Part shown: piece by piece, positions 10,209 to 18,470 of the stretch
Layout of the letters: each line of letters starts with the position of its first letter
Numbering within the stretch: the first letter of the stretch is position 1
NCBI GenBank assembly: GCA_029202525.1
Contig: CP119325.1
Span: forward strand, 1,315,001-1,379,000
Reading direction: 5' to 3'
Source: Candidatus Pseudomonas phytovorans
GTDB taxonomy: Bacteria > Pseudomonadota > Gammaproteobacteria > Pseudomonadales > Pseudomonadaceae
Length of the DNA: 64,000 nt
The notes under the pieces: generated by a model
What the model was told of the DNA's origin: nothing
Databases searched by the model: none
The model's input: only the letters and a program-made list of their open reading frames with translations
Position numbers and translations under genes: made by a program

Positions 10209-11354
10209 TCAGGCGCCCAGTTCGCGTACCAGCGAGTCGCGGGTGATCTCGCTGATCGACTTGGCACCAGTCAGCACCATGGCCACGCGCATTTCCTTCT
10301 CGAACAGTTCGAGCAGGTTTTTAACCCCGGCCTCGCCGTGCACGGCCAGGGCCCACAGGAAGGCGCGGCCGATCAGCACGGTGTCGGCGCCCATGGCGAT
10401 CATGCGCACCACGTCGAGGCCGCTGCGGATGCCGGAGTCGGCGAGAATCTTGATATCACCTTTGACCGCATCGGCAATCGCCGGCAGGGCGCGGGCGCTG
10501 GACAGCACGCCATCGAGCTGGCGACCGCCGTGGTTGGACACCACGATACCGTCGGCACCGAACTTGACCGCATCGCGTGCGTCATCGGCGTCGAGAATGC
10601 CCTTGATGATCATCGGGCCGTCCCAGAATTCGCGGATCCACTCCAAGTCTTTCCACGAGATGGACGGGTCGAAGTTGTTCCCCAGCCAGCCGATGTAGTC
10701 GGCCAGGCCCGTGGGGTTGCCGCGGTACCTGGAAATGTTGCCCAGGTCGTGCGGGCGGCCCATCACACCCACATCCCAAGCCCATTGAGGGTGGGTCATG
10801 GCTTGCAGCACGCGGCGCAGCGGGCCGTTCGCGCCGCTCATGCCCGAGTGGGCATCGCGGTAGCGGGCGCCGGGTACGGGCATGTCGACGGTGAACACCA
10901 GGGTTTTGACCCCGGCGGCCCTGGCCCGCTCAAGGGCGTTGCGCATGAAACCGCGGTCCTTGAGCACGTACAGCTGGAACCACATTGGCCGGTTGATCGC
11001 CGGGGCCACTTCTTCGATCGGGCACACCGACACGGTAGACATGGTGAACGGGATGCCGTGGGCCGCTGCTGCACGGGCCGCCTGCACTTCGCCACGGCGG
11101 GCGTACATGCCGGTGAGGCCGACCGGGGCCAGGGCCACCGGCATGCTCAGGGTTTCGTCGAACAGTTTGGTCTCAAGGCTGAGCTCGGACATGTTGTTCA
11201 ACACCCGCTGGCGCAGGGCAATGCCGGCCAGGTCCGACACGTTGTGGCGCAGGGTGTGCTCGGCGTAGGCGCCGCCATCGGCGTAGTGGAACAGGAACGG
11301 GGGCAGCTTGCGTTGGGCCGCGGCGCGATAGTCGGTAGAGGCAGAAATGATCAT
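10209..11354 (-). CDS. lldD: L-lactate dehydrogenase (FMN, quinone-linked)
   Basis: This 381-aa FMN-dependent alpha-hydroxy-acid dehydrogenase oxidises L-lactate to pyruvate at the inner face of the membrane. The start MIISASTDYRAAAQRKLPPFLFHYADGGA and the active-site motif SNHGGRQLDG (His about 275) identify it, and the length equals that of E. coli LldD. The central stretch PMWFQLYVLKDR and the phosphate-binding GGIRSG-like segment (DSGIRSGLDVVRM) are intact. It follows lldP by 63 bp on the minus strand and is presumably controlled by LldR. Confidence 0.96.
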   Translation of the reverse strand: MIISASTDYRAAAQRKLPPFLFHYADGGAYAEHTLRHNVSDLAGIALRQRVLNNMSELSLETKLFDETLSMPVALAPVGLTGMYARRGEVQAARAAAAHGIPFTMSTVSVCPIEEVAPAINRPMWFQLYVLKDRGFMRNALERARAAGVKTLVFTVDMPVPGARYRDAHSGMSGANGPLRRVLQAMTHPQWAWDVGVMGRPHDLGNISRYRGNPTGLADYIGWLGNNFDPSISWKDLEWIREFWDGPMIIKGILDADDARDAVKFGADGIVVSNHGGRQLDGVLSSARALPAIADAVKGDIKILADSGIRSGLDVVRMIAMGADTVLIGRAFLWALAVHGEAGVKNLLELFEKEMRVAMVLTGAKSISEITRDSLVRELGA

Positions 11355-11417
11355 GGATTCTCGCAGCGTTGCTTGTGGGGATTGCCGGGCGCGTGATGGC
11401 GCCCGGCCCCTTTCACT

Positions 11418-13088
11418 TTAGTGATGAACCAGCATGCCGGTCAGCCAGTAAGCCTGGATCAGGGTGATCAGGCCGACGATGGTGGCGAAGAACAGGCTGT
11501 GCTTGACGGTGAAGCGGAACAGGTCGGATTCCTTGCCCACCAGGCCGGTGGCGGCGCAGGCCACGGCGATCGACTGCGGCGATATCATCTTGCCGGTCAC
11601 GCCGCCACTGGTGTTGGCCGCTACCAGCAGGGTATCGCTGACCCCGATCTGGTGCGCGGTGGTGGCCTGCAGCGAGCTGAACAGGGCGTTCGACGAGGTG
11701 TCGGAACCGGTCAGGAACACGCCCAGCCAGCCAAGGAACGGCGAGAAGAACGGGAACGCAGCGCCAGTGCCGGCCAGTACCAGGGCCATGGTCGAGGACA
11801 TGCCCGAGTAGTTGGTGACGAAGGCGAAGGCCAGCACCATGCCGATCGACAGGATCGGCCAGCGCAGCTCCCAGAAGGTCTCTTTGAAAGTGGTCAGACC
11901 AGTTTTGAAGTTGATCTTCAGCACCGCCATGGAGATCAGCGCCGAGAGGAAGATCGCGGTGCCGGTGGCGGAGATCGGGTCGAGCTTGAACACCGCTGGC
12001 ATGGCGGTTGGCGCGGCAACGATCGGTGCGGTCTTGATCACCAGCTGGTCAAGGTGCGGGATGGCGAAGTTGAACACGAAGTTGTACATCGCGCCGCCCG
12101 GGGCGAACGCTGCCTTGAACGGCTTCAGGGTCCAGATGGTGACCAGTACGGTGAGGATCAGGAACGGCGACCAGGCCTTGAAGATTTCGCCAAAGCTGTA
12201 AGGGGTTGGCTGGCTGCCGCTAGGCTGCACAACGGCTGCGCCGACGCTGCCTTTGGCCTCGGTGAAGGTGCGCTTGGGCTGCCAGACTTTCAGGAACAGG
12301 GTCAGGCAGATCAGGCTTGCCAGCGCCGAGGTGATGTCGGGCAGTTCCGGGCCGATGAAGTTCGAAGTGAAGTACTGGGTAACGGCGAAGCTCAGGCCGG
12401 CCACCAGGGCGGCAGGCCAGGTTTCTTTCACGCCGCGCAGGCCGTCCATCATGAACACCAGCCAGAACGGCACGAACAGCGACAGCAGCGGCAGCTGGCG
12501 ACCGGTCATGGCGCCGATGTGGAAGGCGTCGATACCGGTGACCTGGCCGGCCACAATGATCGGGATGCCCAGGGCGCCGAAGGCCACAGGTGCGGTGTTG
12601 GCGATCAGGCACAGGCCTGCCGCGTACAGCGGGTTGAAGCCCAGGCCCACCAGCAGCGCGGCAGTGATTGCCACGGGGGCGCCGAAGCCCGCTGCGCCTT
12701 CCAGGAAGGCACCGAAGCAGAAGCCGATCAGCAGCACTTGCAGGCGCTGGTCGTCGGTAATCGACAGCACCGAGCTGCGGATCACCTCGAACTGGCCACT
12801 CTTGACCGTGAGTTTGTACAGGAACACCGCGGCAACGATGATCCAGGCAATTGGCCAGAGGCCATAGAGGAAACCATAACCCGCGGCGGCGAAGGCCATG
12901 TCGACAGGCATCTGGAAGGCGAAGATCGCCACCAGGATCGACAGCGCGAGGGTGATGCTGCCCGCCACGTGGCCTTTCAGGCGGAACACGGCGAGGGCAA
13001 GGAAGAAGAACACGATAGGAATGACCGCCGCCAGTGCGGACAGGCCAAGACTACCAAGCGGGCTATAGAGTTGTTGCCAGGTTTGCAT
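11418..13088 (-). CDS. lldP: L-lactate permease
   Basis: The 556-aa inner-membrane protein imports lactate with protons. It has the family start WQQLYSPLGSLGLSALAAVIPI, more than a dozen hydrophobic segments, and the conserved stretches GAFLEGAAGFGAPVAIT and SDTSSNALFSSLQ. Start ATG 13088 has AGGGG upstream. It is the first gene of lldP-lldD-dld, facing lldR. Its leader contains the operator at 13133-13149 and an AACAACAA motif 16 nt before the start codon that could be an Hfq/Crc site. Confidence 0.96.
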   Translation of the reverse strand: MQTWQQLYSPLGSLGLSALAAVIPIVFFFLALAVFRLKGHVAGSITLALSILVAIFAFQMPVDMAFAAAGYGFLYGLWPIAWIIVAAVFLYKLTVKSGQFEVIRSSVLSITDDQRLQVLLIGFCFGAFLEGAAGFGAPVAITAALLVGLGFNPLYAAGLCLIANTAPVAFGALGIPIIVAGQVTGIDAFHIGAMTGRQLPLLSLFVPFWLVFMMDGLRGVKETWPAALVAGLSFAVTQYFTSNFIGPELPDITSALASLICLTLFLKVWQPKRTFTEAKGSVGAAVVQPSGSQPTPYSFGEIFKAWSPFLILTVLVTIWTLKPFKAAFAPGGAMYNFVFNFAIPHLDQLVIKTAPIVAAPTAMPAVFKLDPISATGTAIFLSALISMAVLKINFKTGLTTFKETFWELRWPILSIGMVLAFAFVTNYSGMSSTMALVLAGTGAAFPFFSPFLGWLGVFLTGSDTSSNALFSSLQATTAHQIGVSDTLLVAANTSGGVTGKMISPQSIAVACAATGLVGKESDLFRFTVKHSLFFATIVGLITLIQAYWLTGMLVHH

Positions 13089-13104
13089 ATGGGGTGGCCC
13101 CTAA

Positions 13105-13112
13105 TTGTTGTT
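13105..13112 (-). promoter_or_regulatory. CA motif (possible Hfq/Crc target) in the lldP leader
   Basis: On the minus strand AACAACAA matches the AANAANAA pattern bound by Hfq/Crc during carbon catabolite repression in Pseudomonas. It ends 16 nt before the lldP start codon, next to the presumed ribosome site, where binding would block translation. Confidence 0.5.
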
Positions 13113-13132
13113 GGTCAGCACTGGCATTGGAT

Positions 13133-13149
13133 AATTGGTAAGACCAATT
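13133..13149. promoter_or_regulatory. LldR-type operator between lldP and lldR
   Basis: AATTGGTAAGACCAATT is a perfect 17-bp palindrome with the TGGT-N3-ACCA core used by FadR-subfamily GntR regulators such as LldR and PdhR. It lies 45 bp upstream of lldP and about 190 bp upstream of lldR, suited to lactate-relieved repression. Confidence 0.8.
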
Positions 13150-13342
13150 TACAATGGCTGGTCGCTAGGTTAAAAGCGCTGTTGTGGGTGTGTCAATTTG
13201 TCCTGTGCAAAACTTTGGTCGTGTGCCGATGAGCGGGCGCCTGGTGCGCTGGGAAATTCGTGGCTTGATGGGTGTTTGCAAGGCCTGGATCGGCGAGAAT
13301 AGGCGCCCCTGAAATTCGCCGGGGGTTTGTGGAGAGCATGTG

Positions 13343-14110
13343 ATGGTTTTTGATCAGGTCCGCCAACGGCGCCTGTCCGACGACATCGTCGATCGGTTGG
13401 AAGGGATGATTCTGGAAGGTACGCTGACCTCGGGGCAGCGGCTGCCGGCCGAACGCGCCCTCGCCGAGCAGTTCGGCGTGTCTCGCCCGTCACTGCGTGA
13501 GGCGATCCAGAAACTGGTGGCCAAAGGGCTGCTGGTCAGCCGCCAGGGCGGGGGCAATTTTGTTGCCGAATCACTGGGCTCCACCTTCAGCGACCCGCTG
13601 CTGCAGTTGCTTGAGCACAGTGCCGAGGCGCAGCGCGACCTGCTTGAGTTCCGCCATACCCTGGAGGCTTCGTGTGCCTATTACGCTGCCCAGCGAGCCA
13701 CCGAGCCCGACCGTATTCGCCTGAAGGCAGCGTTCGATACGTTGCAGGATTGCTACACCCGGGTCGATGAAGTAACGCGGGCAGAAGAGGGCGCCGCCGA
13801 TGCGCGCTTCCATCTGGCGATCGCCGAGGCCAGCCACAATGCGGTGTTGCTGCATACGATCCGGGGGCTGTTCGACCTTTTGAAGCGTAACGTGGTGACC
13901 AATATCGGTGGCATGTACCAGCAGCGCACTGAAACCCGGGACATGCTGATTGGCCAGCACCGGGAGCTTTACCTGGCGATTGTCGAGGGTAGGGCTGAGG
14001 ATGCGCGGGAAGTGTCCAGCCGGCACATTCTGTATGTGCAGGAGGTGCTGGAAGAGGCGCATGAGGAAGCGCAGCGGGTGGCGCGTGCTGAGCGGCGCAG
14101 CGGGCGCTGA
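13343..14110 (+). CDS. lldR: Lactate-responsive GntR (FadR/FCD) regulator
   Basis: The protein of about 255 aa has an N-terminal winged helix-turn-helix (RLPAERALAEQFGVSRPSLREAIQKLVAKGLL, about 30-75) and a C-terminal FCD ligand domain with conserved Asp/His positions (DARFHLAIAEASHN, about 155-170). It is divergent from lldPD-dld and is expected to repress them until lactate binds. ATG 13343 has GGAGAG 6 nt upstream; an overlapping GTG three bases earlier is possible. The Pseudomonas gene order supports LldR over other FadR-type proteins. Confidence 0.93.
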   Translation: MVFDQVRQRRLSDDIVDRLEGMILEGTLTSGQRLPAERALAEQFGVSRPSLREAIQKLVAKGLLVSRQGGGNFVAESLGSTFSDPLLQLLEHSAEAQRDLLEFRHTLEASCAYYAAQRATEPDRIRLKAAFDTLQDCYTRVDEVTRAEEGAADARFHLAIAEASHNAVLLHTIRGLFDLLKRNVVTNIGGMYQQRTETRDMLIGQHRELYLAIVEGRAEDAREVSSRHILYVQEVLEEAHEEAQRVARAERRSGR

Positions 14111-14118
14111 GAGCTGTG

Positions 14119-14216
14119 TTGGCTTCTTCGCGGGCGCGCCCGCTCCCACAGGTTATGCATCGCTTTCGAAGTCGGTGCGGTCCCTGTGGGAGCGGGCGTG
14201 CCCGCGAAGAGGCCGG
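14119..14216. repeat. Inverted REP pair (BIME-like)
   Basis: Two facing REP copies (left with CTTCGCGGGCGCGCCCGCTC, right with TGTGGGAGCGGGCGTGCCCG) fill the gap between the converging genes lldR and smpB. The right copy ends 17 bp from the smpB stop codon. Confidence 0.9.
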
Positions 14217-14232
14217 AACAGGCTGAAGAGTT

Positions 14233-14715
14233 TTAGTCTTCTTTGCCCTTGTTCCGCACAACCCGCTGCAGCTCGCGGTTGGAATCGCGTTCGCGCACGG
14301 TGTCGCGCTTGTCGAATTCCTTCTTGCCCTTGCCCAGTGCGATTTCGCACTTGATCAGGTGCTTGCTCCAGTACAGCGCCAGGGCAACGCAGGTGTAGCC
14401 CTTTTGCGCCACGGCCGCTTCCAGTCGCTCAAGCTCGCGCTTGTTCAGCAGCAGCTTGCGCGTGCGGATAGGGTCGGCGATGACGTGGGTGCTGGCGGTG
14501 GTCAGCGGGGTGATGTGGCTGCCGAACAGCCAGGCTTCACCGTCCTTGAGCAGCACGTAGCTGTCAACGAGGTGTGCCTTGCCGGCGCGCAGGCTTTTTA
14601 CTTCCCAGCCGGACAGGACCAGCCCGGCTTCGAACTTGTGTTCGATGAAGTAATCGTGTCGCGCTTTCTTGTTCTGCGCGATGGTCCCGGTCGGATGTTT
14701 TTTTTGCTTAGCCAT
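14233..14715 (-). CDS. smpB: SsrA-binding protein
   Basis: The 160-aa basic protein binds the tRNA-like domain of tmRNA and takes it to stalled ribosomes. The family signature is complete: IAQNKKARHDYFIEHKFEAGLVLSGWEVKSLR near the N terminus, then DSYVLLKDGEAWLFGSHI, and a basic tail (KKEFDKRDTVRERDSNRE) that follows the mRNA path. The partner RNA ssrA lies about 7.5 kb away. It converges on lldR and is divergent from ratA. Confidence 0.97.
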   Translation of the reverse strand: MAKQKKHPTGTIAQNKKARHDYFIEHKFEAGLVLSGWEVKSLRAGKAHLVDSYVLLKDGEAWLFGSHITPLTTASTHVIADPIRTRKLLLNKRELERLEAAVAQKGYTCVALALYWSKHLIKCEIALGKGKKEFDKRDTVRERDSNRELQRVVRNKGKED

Positions 14716-14877
14716 AGGGGCGGCATTATAGGCAAGTCCGTGCGTCGTCCGCTATGGGATTTCGGTGTGCTTGAGCCACTGCAATGAATACCGGACAATA
14801 CGGGCCTGTCTTGGTGACAGAACCTGTTTTCGGCACGCTGCGAAGCGCCGCCACCCAGCCTTGGAAGTGACGCCTGG

Positions 14878-15312
14878 ATGACTACCCATATTCAACGCTC
14901 CGCCCTGCTGCCATACCCCGCCCAGGCGCTCTACGATCTGGTCAACGATGTGGCCCGCTACCCAGAGTTTCTGCCGTGGTGCTCGGCCTCGACGGTGATC
15001 GATGCCAGCGACACGCATATGCATGCCAAGCTTGAGGTGGCCAAGGGTGGCATGAGCCAGTACTTCGTCACGCGTAACGTGCTGGTGCCGGGGCAGTCCA
15101 TCGAAATGAACCTGGAAGAAGGGCCATTCACCCAGCTGCATGGGCTGTGGGTATTCAAGCCATTGGGTGAGAAGGCCTGCAAGATCAGCCTGGACCTGTC
15201 CTTCGACTATGCGGGGTCGATTGTGCGTGCCACCTTGGGCCCGCTGTTCAATCAGGCGGCTAATACCCTGGTCGATGCGTTCTGCCAGCGCGCCAAGCAA
15301 CTGAATGGCTGA
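14878..15312 (+). CDS. ratA: RatA/COQ10-family START-like protein
   Basis: The 144-aa protein has the fold and signature of the RatA (PasT)/coenzyme Q-binding COQ10 family: RSALLPYPAQALYDLVNDVARYPEFLPWCSAS at the start and FDYAGSIVRATLGPLFNQAANTLVDAFCQRA at the end. In E. coli the homologue was reported to inhibit 70S subunit association; a ubiquinone-linked role is also proposed for the family. It is divergent from smpB. The gene usually found just downstream in Pseudomonas, rnfH, is missing: a terminator follows after about 15 bp. Confidence 0.88.
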   Translation: MTTHIQRSALLPYPAQALYDLVNDVARYPEFLPWCSASTVIDASDTHMHAKLEVAKGGMSQYFVTRNVLVPGQSIEMNLEEGPFTQLHGLWVFKPLGEKACKISLDLSFDYAGSIVRATLGPLFNQAANTLVDAFCQRAKQLNG

Positions 15313-15327
15313 TTGGGCAGGTGGCAA

Positions 15328-15357
15328 CAAAAAGCCCGGACCAGGTCCGGGCTTTTT
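15328..15357. terminator. Bidirectional terminator between ratA and bamE
   Basis: GCCCGGA/TCCGGGC with loop CCAGG is flanked by an A-run on the left and a T-run on the right, so it can terminate transcription from both converging genes. Confidence 0.93.
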
Positions 15358-15375
15358 TGTGGCTGCTGTTCCCGC

Positions 15376-15912
15376 TTAGCGGGTTTCCAGCGGTGCCGGG
15401 GTCGGGACCGGTGTGGTCTCGATGGTGTCGATTTCGCGCTGGATGGACTCTTCGGTCGAACCAGGCTTGGCCGGTTTTTCTTCAGGTTGCGCAGCTGGCT
15501 GCTCGGTTTGGCCGGGCTGGGTGGCCGGGCTGACCGACGTGTCGCCGCTGCCACCGAGGATCTCCTGATCCTTGCTGACGCCCGGCATGAAGTCGCCAGA
15601 CAGGTTCACCAGCTGGTCGCTTTCATTGAAGAAAATGCTCATGCGCTCTTGCTGGCGTTTACCGCCACCAGGCTGCAGGCTGTACAGGTAATCCCAACGA
15701 TTGGTGTTGAAAGTATCCTGAATGAGCGGGTTGCCCATGATAAACCTTACTTGCCGTCGGGTCATTCCCGGGCGTAATTGGTCTATCATGTCCTGCGTGA
15801 CGACATTGCCCTGCTGGATGTCGATTTTGTAAACCCCGGGAAACGAGCAACCGGCGAGTGCGAGCAGTCCCGCGAGGGCGAGGCTGTTTAGCAAGAGCTT
15901 GGTGTTTTGCAT
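15376..15912 (-). CDS. bamE: Outer-membrane assembly lipoprotein BamE (OmlA)
   Basis: The 178-aa lipoprotein belongs to the BAM complex that inserts beta-barrel proteins in the outer membrane. A lipobox LAGC lies near residue 22 after MQNTKLLLNSLALAGLLA. The BamE core follows (QGNVVTQDMIDQLRPGMTRRQVRF, GNPLIQDTF, NRWDYLYS). The C terminus is a Pro/Gln/Glu-rich extension (about residues 115-178) longer than in E. coli BamE but seen in Pseudomonas OmlA. ATG 15912 is chosen because the signal peptide begins there. It is divergent from fur, as in other Pseudomonas. Confidence 0.95.
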   Translation of the reverse strand: MQNTKLLLNSLALAGLLALAGCSFPGVYKIDIQQGNVVTQDMIDQLRPGMTRRQVRFIMGNPLIQDTFNTNRWDYLYSLQPGGGKRQQERMSIFFNESDQLVNLSGDFMPGVSKDQEILGGSGDTSVSPATQPGQTEQPAAQPEEKPAKPGSTEESIQREIDTIETTPVPTPAPLETR

Positions 15913-16009
15913 CGGTGGGCGACTTCCACTATCTTGGCTGGACAACGTAAACCCCGATCATACCCGTATTAAGAGAAGCTGCGAAGCAGCATCGGCGAGA
16001 AAGCTGACC

Positions 16010-16414
16010 ATGGTTGAAAATAGCGAATTGCGCAAAGCCGGTCTCAAGGTAACCCTGCCTCGAGTCAAGATCCTTCAGATGCTCGATTCTACCGAGCAGC
16101 GTCACATGAGCGCCGAAGATGTTTACAAGGCGCTGATGGAAGCAGGCGAGGACGTAGGCCTGGCCACCGTCTATCGCGTACTGACCCAGTTCGAAGCGGC
16201 GGGCCTGGTGGTTCGGCACAACTTCGACGGCGGCCACGCAGTGTTCGAGCTGGCCGATGGTGGTCACCACGATCATATGGTGAACGTGGATACCAGCGAA
16301 GTCATCGAGTTCACTGATGCCGTAATCGAGAAGCGTCAGCGCGAAATTGTGGAGGAGCACGGTTTCGACCTGGTTGACCATAATCTGGTCCTGTACGTGC
16401 GTAAGAAGAAGTAA
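16010..16414 (+). CDS. fur: Ferric uptake regulator
   Basis: The 134-aa protein represses iron-uptake genes when loaded with Fe(II). The N-terminal winged helix (KVTLPRVKILQMLDS ... GLATVYRVLTQFEAAGLV) and the metal site (GGHHDHMVNVDTSEVIEF, with HNFDGGHAVFE before it) are present. The CxxC zinc pair of E. coli Fur is replaced (VNVD at that place) and the whole protein has no cysteine. ATG 16010 gives the standard Pseudomonas length. Divergent from bamE, with about 100 bp of shared promoter region. Confidence 0.97.
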   Translation: MVENSELRKAGLKVTLPRVKILQMLDSTEQRHMSAEDVYKALMEAGEDVGLATVYRVLTQFEAAGLVVRHNFDGGHAVFELADGGHHDHMVNVDTSEVIEFTDAVIEKRQREIVEEHGFDLVDHNLVLYVRKKK

Positions 16415-16437
16415 CGATTTTTTCGTTATGAACCGCA

Positions 16438-16461
16438 AAGGCGACCTTCGGGTCGCCTTTG
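16438..16461. terminator. Terminator after fur
   Basis: AAAGGCGACC/GGTCGCCTTT closed by a TTCG tetraloop, with A-rich and T-rich flanks, 24 bp after the fur stop codon. Confidence 0.88.
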
Positions 16462-16494
16462 TGCTTTCTGGGGGCTGAGAGGTGTGTTGTCTGG

Positions 16495-16592
16495 GCTGGC
16501 CTCTTCGCGGGCACGCCCGCTCCCACAGGATAATCACCGAACCTGAAGCCTGTGCAATACCTGTGGGAGCGGGCGTGCCCGCGAATGGGCCT
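16495..16592. repeat. Inverted REP pair (BIME-like)
   Basis: Two facing REP copies separated by about 35 bp lie between the converging genes fur and recN. The right copy ends 14 bp before the recN stop codon. Confidence 0.9.
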
Positions 16593-16605
16593 GAAAAACT
16601 GGGGG

Positions 16606-18279
16606 TCAGGCCTTGCCGCTTACGACCATCTTGCGCGCATGCGCCAGCGATTCTTTGGTCAGGTCGATGCCGCCGAGCATCCGCGCCACTTCTTCGACCC
16701 GCTCACGCTTGCCCAGGCTGGCCACGGCGGTGTGGGTGGTATCGCTGTTGCGCACCTTGTGCACGAACAGGTGCTGATGCCCTTGTGCCGCTACCTGTGG
16801 CAGGTGAGTAACGGTCAGCACCTGGCCGCGCTCGCCCAGGCGGCGTAACAGCTGGCCGACAATTTCGGCGGTTGGGCCGCCGATGCCTACGTCGACTTCG
16901 TCGAACACCAGTGTAGGAATGCGCGATGTCTGCGCGGTAATCACCTGGATCGCCAGGCTGATACGCGAAAGCTCGCCACCCGACGCTACCTTCGCCAGGC
17001 CCTTCAGCGGTTGGCCGGGGTTGGCGCTGACCAGCAGTTCGATCTGCTCCAGGCCATGCGGTGACAGGTCTGCCCCTTCGGTGGGCGTCAGCTCGATGCA
17101 GAAGCGCCCCCCAGGCATGCCCAGGCGCTGGATTTCCTGCTCGACGGCGCCTGCCAGTTGCTGGGCGGCTTGCTGGCGCAGGGCGCTGAGCTCGTGGGCC
17201 CGCTCTTTATAGTGATGTGCGAAGGCGGCCAGTTCTTCGCCAAGCCGCTCGATCGACTCGTCGCTGGCATTCAGGCCTTCGATCTCTTCCATCAACTGTT
17301 GCTGCAAGTGTGGCAGTTCGGTGGGGTGCACGCGGTGTTTACGCGCCAGCGTATAAATGGTGTCGAGGCGTTCTTCCAGAGCCTGCAGGCGCATGGGGTC
17401 GGCATCGAAGTTGTCGAGGAAGCGGTTGAGCTCGCCCACGGCTTCTTCTACCTGGATCTGCGCACTGGCGATCAGGTTGGCCGCTTCGCCCAGGGCCTTG
17501 GGCGAGTGGGTGGCAGCGCCCAGGCGGTTGAGGCTGGAGGTGAGGGCGCTGAGCACGTTGCCCGAATCGCTCTCGCTGCACTGGTCGATCACCTGGCGGC
17601 AGATGCCGAACAGGGCTTCGGCGCTGGTCAGGTTCTTGTGTTCCTGCTCCAGTTGCTCCAGTTCGTGCTCGCCCAGGCCGAGGTTGTCCAGCTCTTCCAG
17701 CTGGTAGCTGAGCAACTGATGGCGGGCGCGCTGCTCGTCACCGGAATTGGACAGCCGCTCTCGCTCCAGGCGGGTCTGGTTCCAGCGCTTGGCGGCCAGG
17801 TGCACCTGGCGGGCCAGTTCGACAGCGCCGGCGTACTCGTCGAGCAGGCGGCGGTGGGTGTCGGTCTTGAGCAGCGACTGGTGTTCGTGCTGGCTGTGGA
17901 TGTCGATCAGCAGCTCACCCAGCGCTTTAAGGTCGCCAAGCGGGCAGGGTGTGCCATTGATGTAGCCACGGCTGCGGCCTTCGGCGGTGATCACCCGGCG
18001 CAGGATGCACGGGCCGTCGTTGTCCAGGTCGCGTTCGGCCAGCCAGGTGTGGGCCTCGGGGATGTCCACCAGGTCGAAGGTGGCAAGGATGTCTGCCTTG
18101 TCGGTACCGGGGCGCACCACGCCACTGTCGGCCCGGTCGCCCAGGGCCAGGCCGAGGGCGTCGAGCATGATCGATTTGCCGGCACCGGTCTCGCCGGTGA
18201 TCACGGACATGCCGCGGGCGATTTCGAGGTCGAGGTGCTCGACGATGGCGTAGTTGTGAATGGACAGGTGCACCAGCAT
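16606..18279 (-). CDS. recN: DNA double-strand-break repair ATPase RecN
   Basis: The 557-aa SMC-like protein has an N-terminal Walker A (GETGAGKSIMLDALGLALGDRAD, about 29-51), long coiled-coil arms in the middle, and C-terminal ABC signature and Walker B (SGGELSRISLAIQV, LVFDEVDVGIGG). It helps bring broken ends together in recombinational repair. Length matches E. coli RecN (553). ATG 18279 has GGGAG 7 nt upstream. A LexA-like box lies 24 bp before the start, as expected for an SOS gene. It is divergent from grpE. Confidence 0.97.
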   Translation of the reverse strand: MLVHLSIHNYAIVEHLDLEIARGMSVITGETGAGKSIMLDALGLALGDRADSGVVRPGTDKADILATFDLVDIPEAHTWLAERDLDNDGPCILRRVITAEGRSRGYINGTPCPLGDLKALGELLIDIHSQHEHQSLLKTDTHRRLLDEYAGAVELARQVHLAAKRWNQTRLERERLSNSGDEQRARHQLLSYQLEELDNLGLGEHELEQLEQEHKNLTSAEALFGICRQVIDQCSESDSGNVLSALTSSLNRLGAATHSPKALGEAANLIASAQIQVEEAVGELNRFLDNFDADPMRLQALEERLDTIYTLARKHRVHPTELPHLQQQLMEEIEGLNASDESIERLGEELAAFAHHYKERAHELSALRQQAAQQLAGAVEQEIQRLGMPGGRFCIELTPTEGADLSPHGLEQIELLVSANPGQPLKGLAKVASGGELSRISLAIQVITAQTSRIPTLVFDEVDVGIGGPTAEIVGQLLRRLGERGQVLTVTHLPQVAAQGHQHLFVHKVRNSDTTHTAVASLGKRERVEEVARMLGGIDLTKESLAHARKMVVSGKA

Positions 18280-18302
18280 GGGGCGGCTCCCGGAAGTCAG
18301 GT

Positions 18303-18318
18303 CTGGTTATTTATACAG
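18303..18318 (-). promoter_or_regulatory. LexA (SOS) box upstream of recN
   Basis: On the minus strand CTGTATAAATAACCAG agrees with CTGTATATANATACAG at all but three positions, keeping both CTG and CAG ends. It lies 24-39 bp upstream of the recN start codon. Confidence 0.75.
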
Positions 18319-18384
18319 TACTTTTTTCAGGCCTGCCAATGCCCCTCGGCAGATTCTGTTGCGGCGGGGAAAACCACCTTGCCC

Positions 18385-18412
18385 CTTGAAGCTGGTTTTT
18401 CCGGCCCCATAT
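18385..18412 (+). promoter_or_regulatory. Sigma-32 heat-shock promoter of grpE
   Basis: CTTGAAG (18385-18391), a 13-bp spacer and CCCCATAT (18405-18412) match the sigma-32 consensus CTTGAAA-N13-CCCCATNT almost perfectly, 58 bp before the grpE start codon. Confidence 0.9.
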
Positions 18413-18470
18413 AGCCGTCATCCAAGGCGAGCCTGGCTCGCAGTCCACAAAATTGCGCAGGAGAGACCCC

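Noticed and set aside
15313..15777. Plus-strand frame running from the ratA end through bamE
   Set aside because: It begins inside the bidirectional terminator and is antisense to bamE; it does not resemble RnfH.
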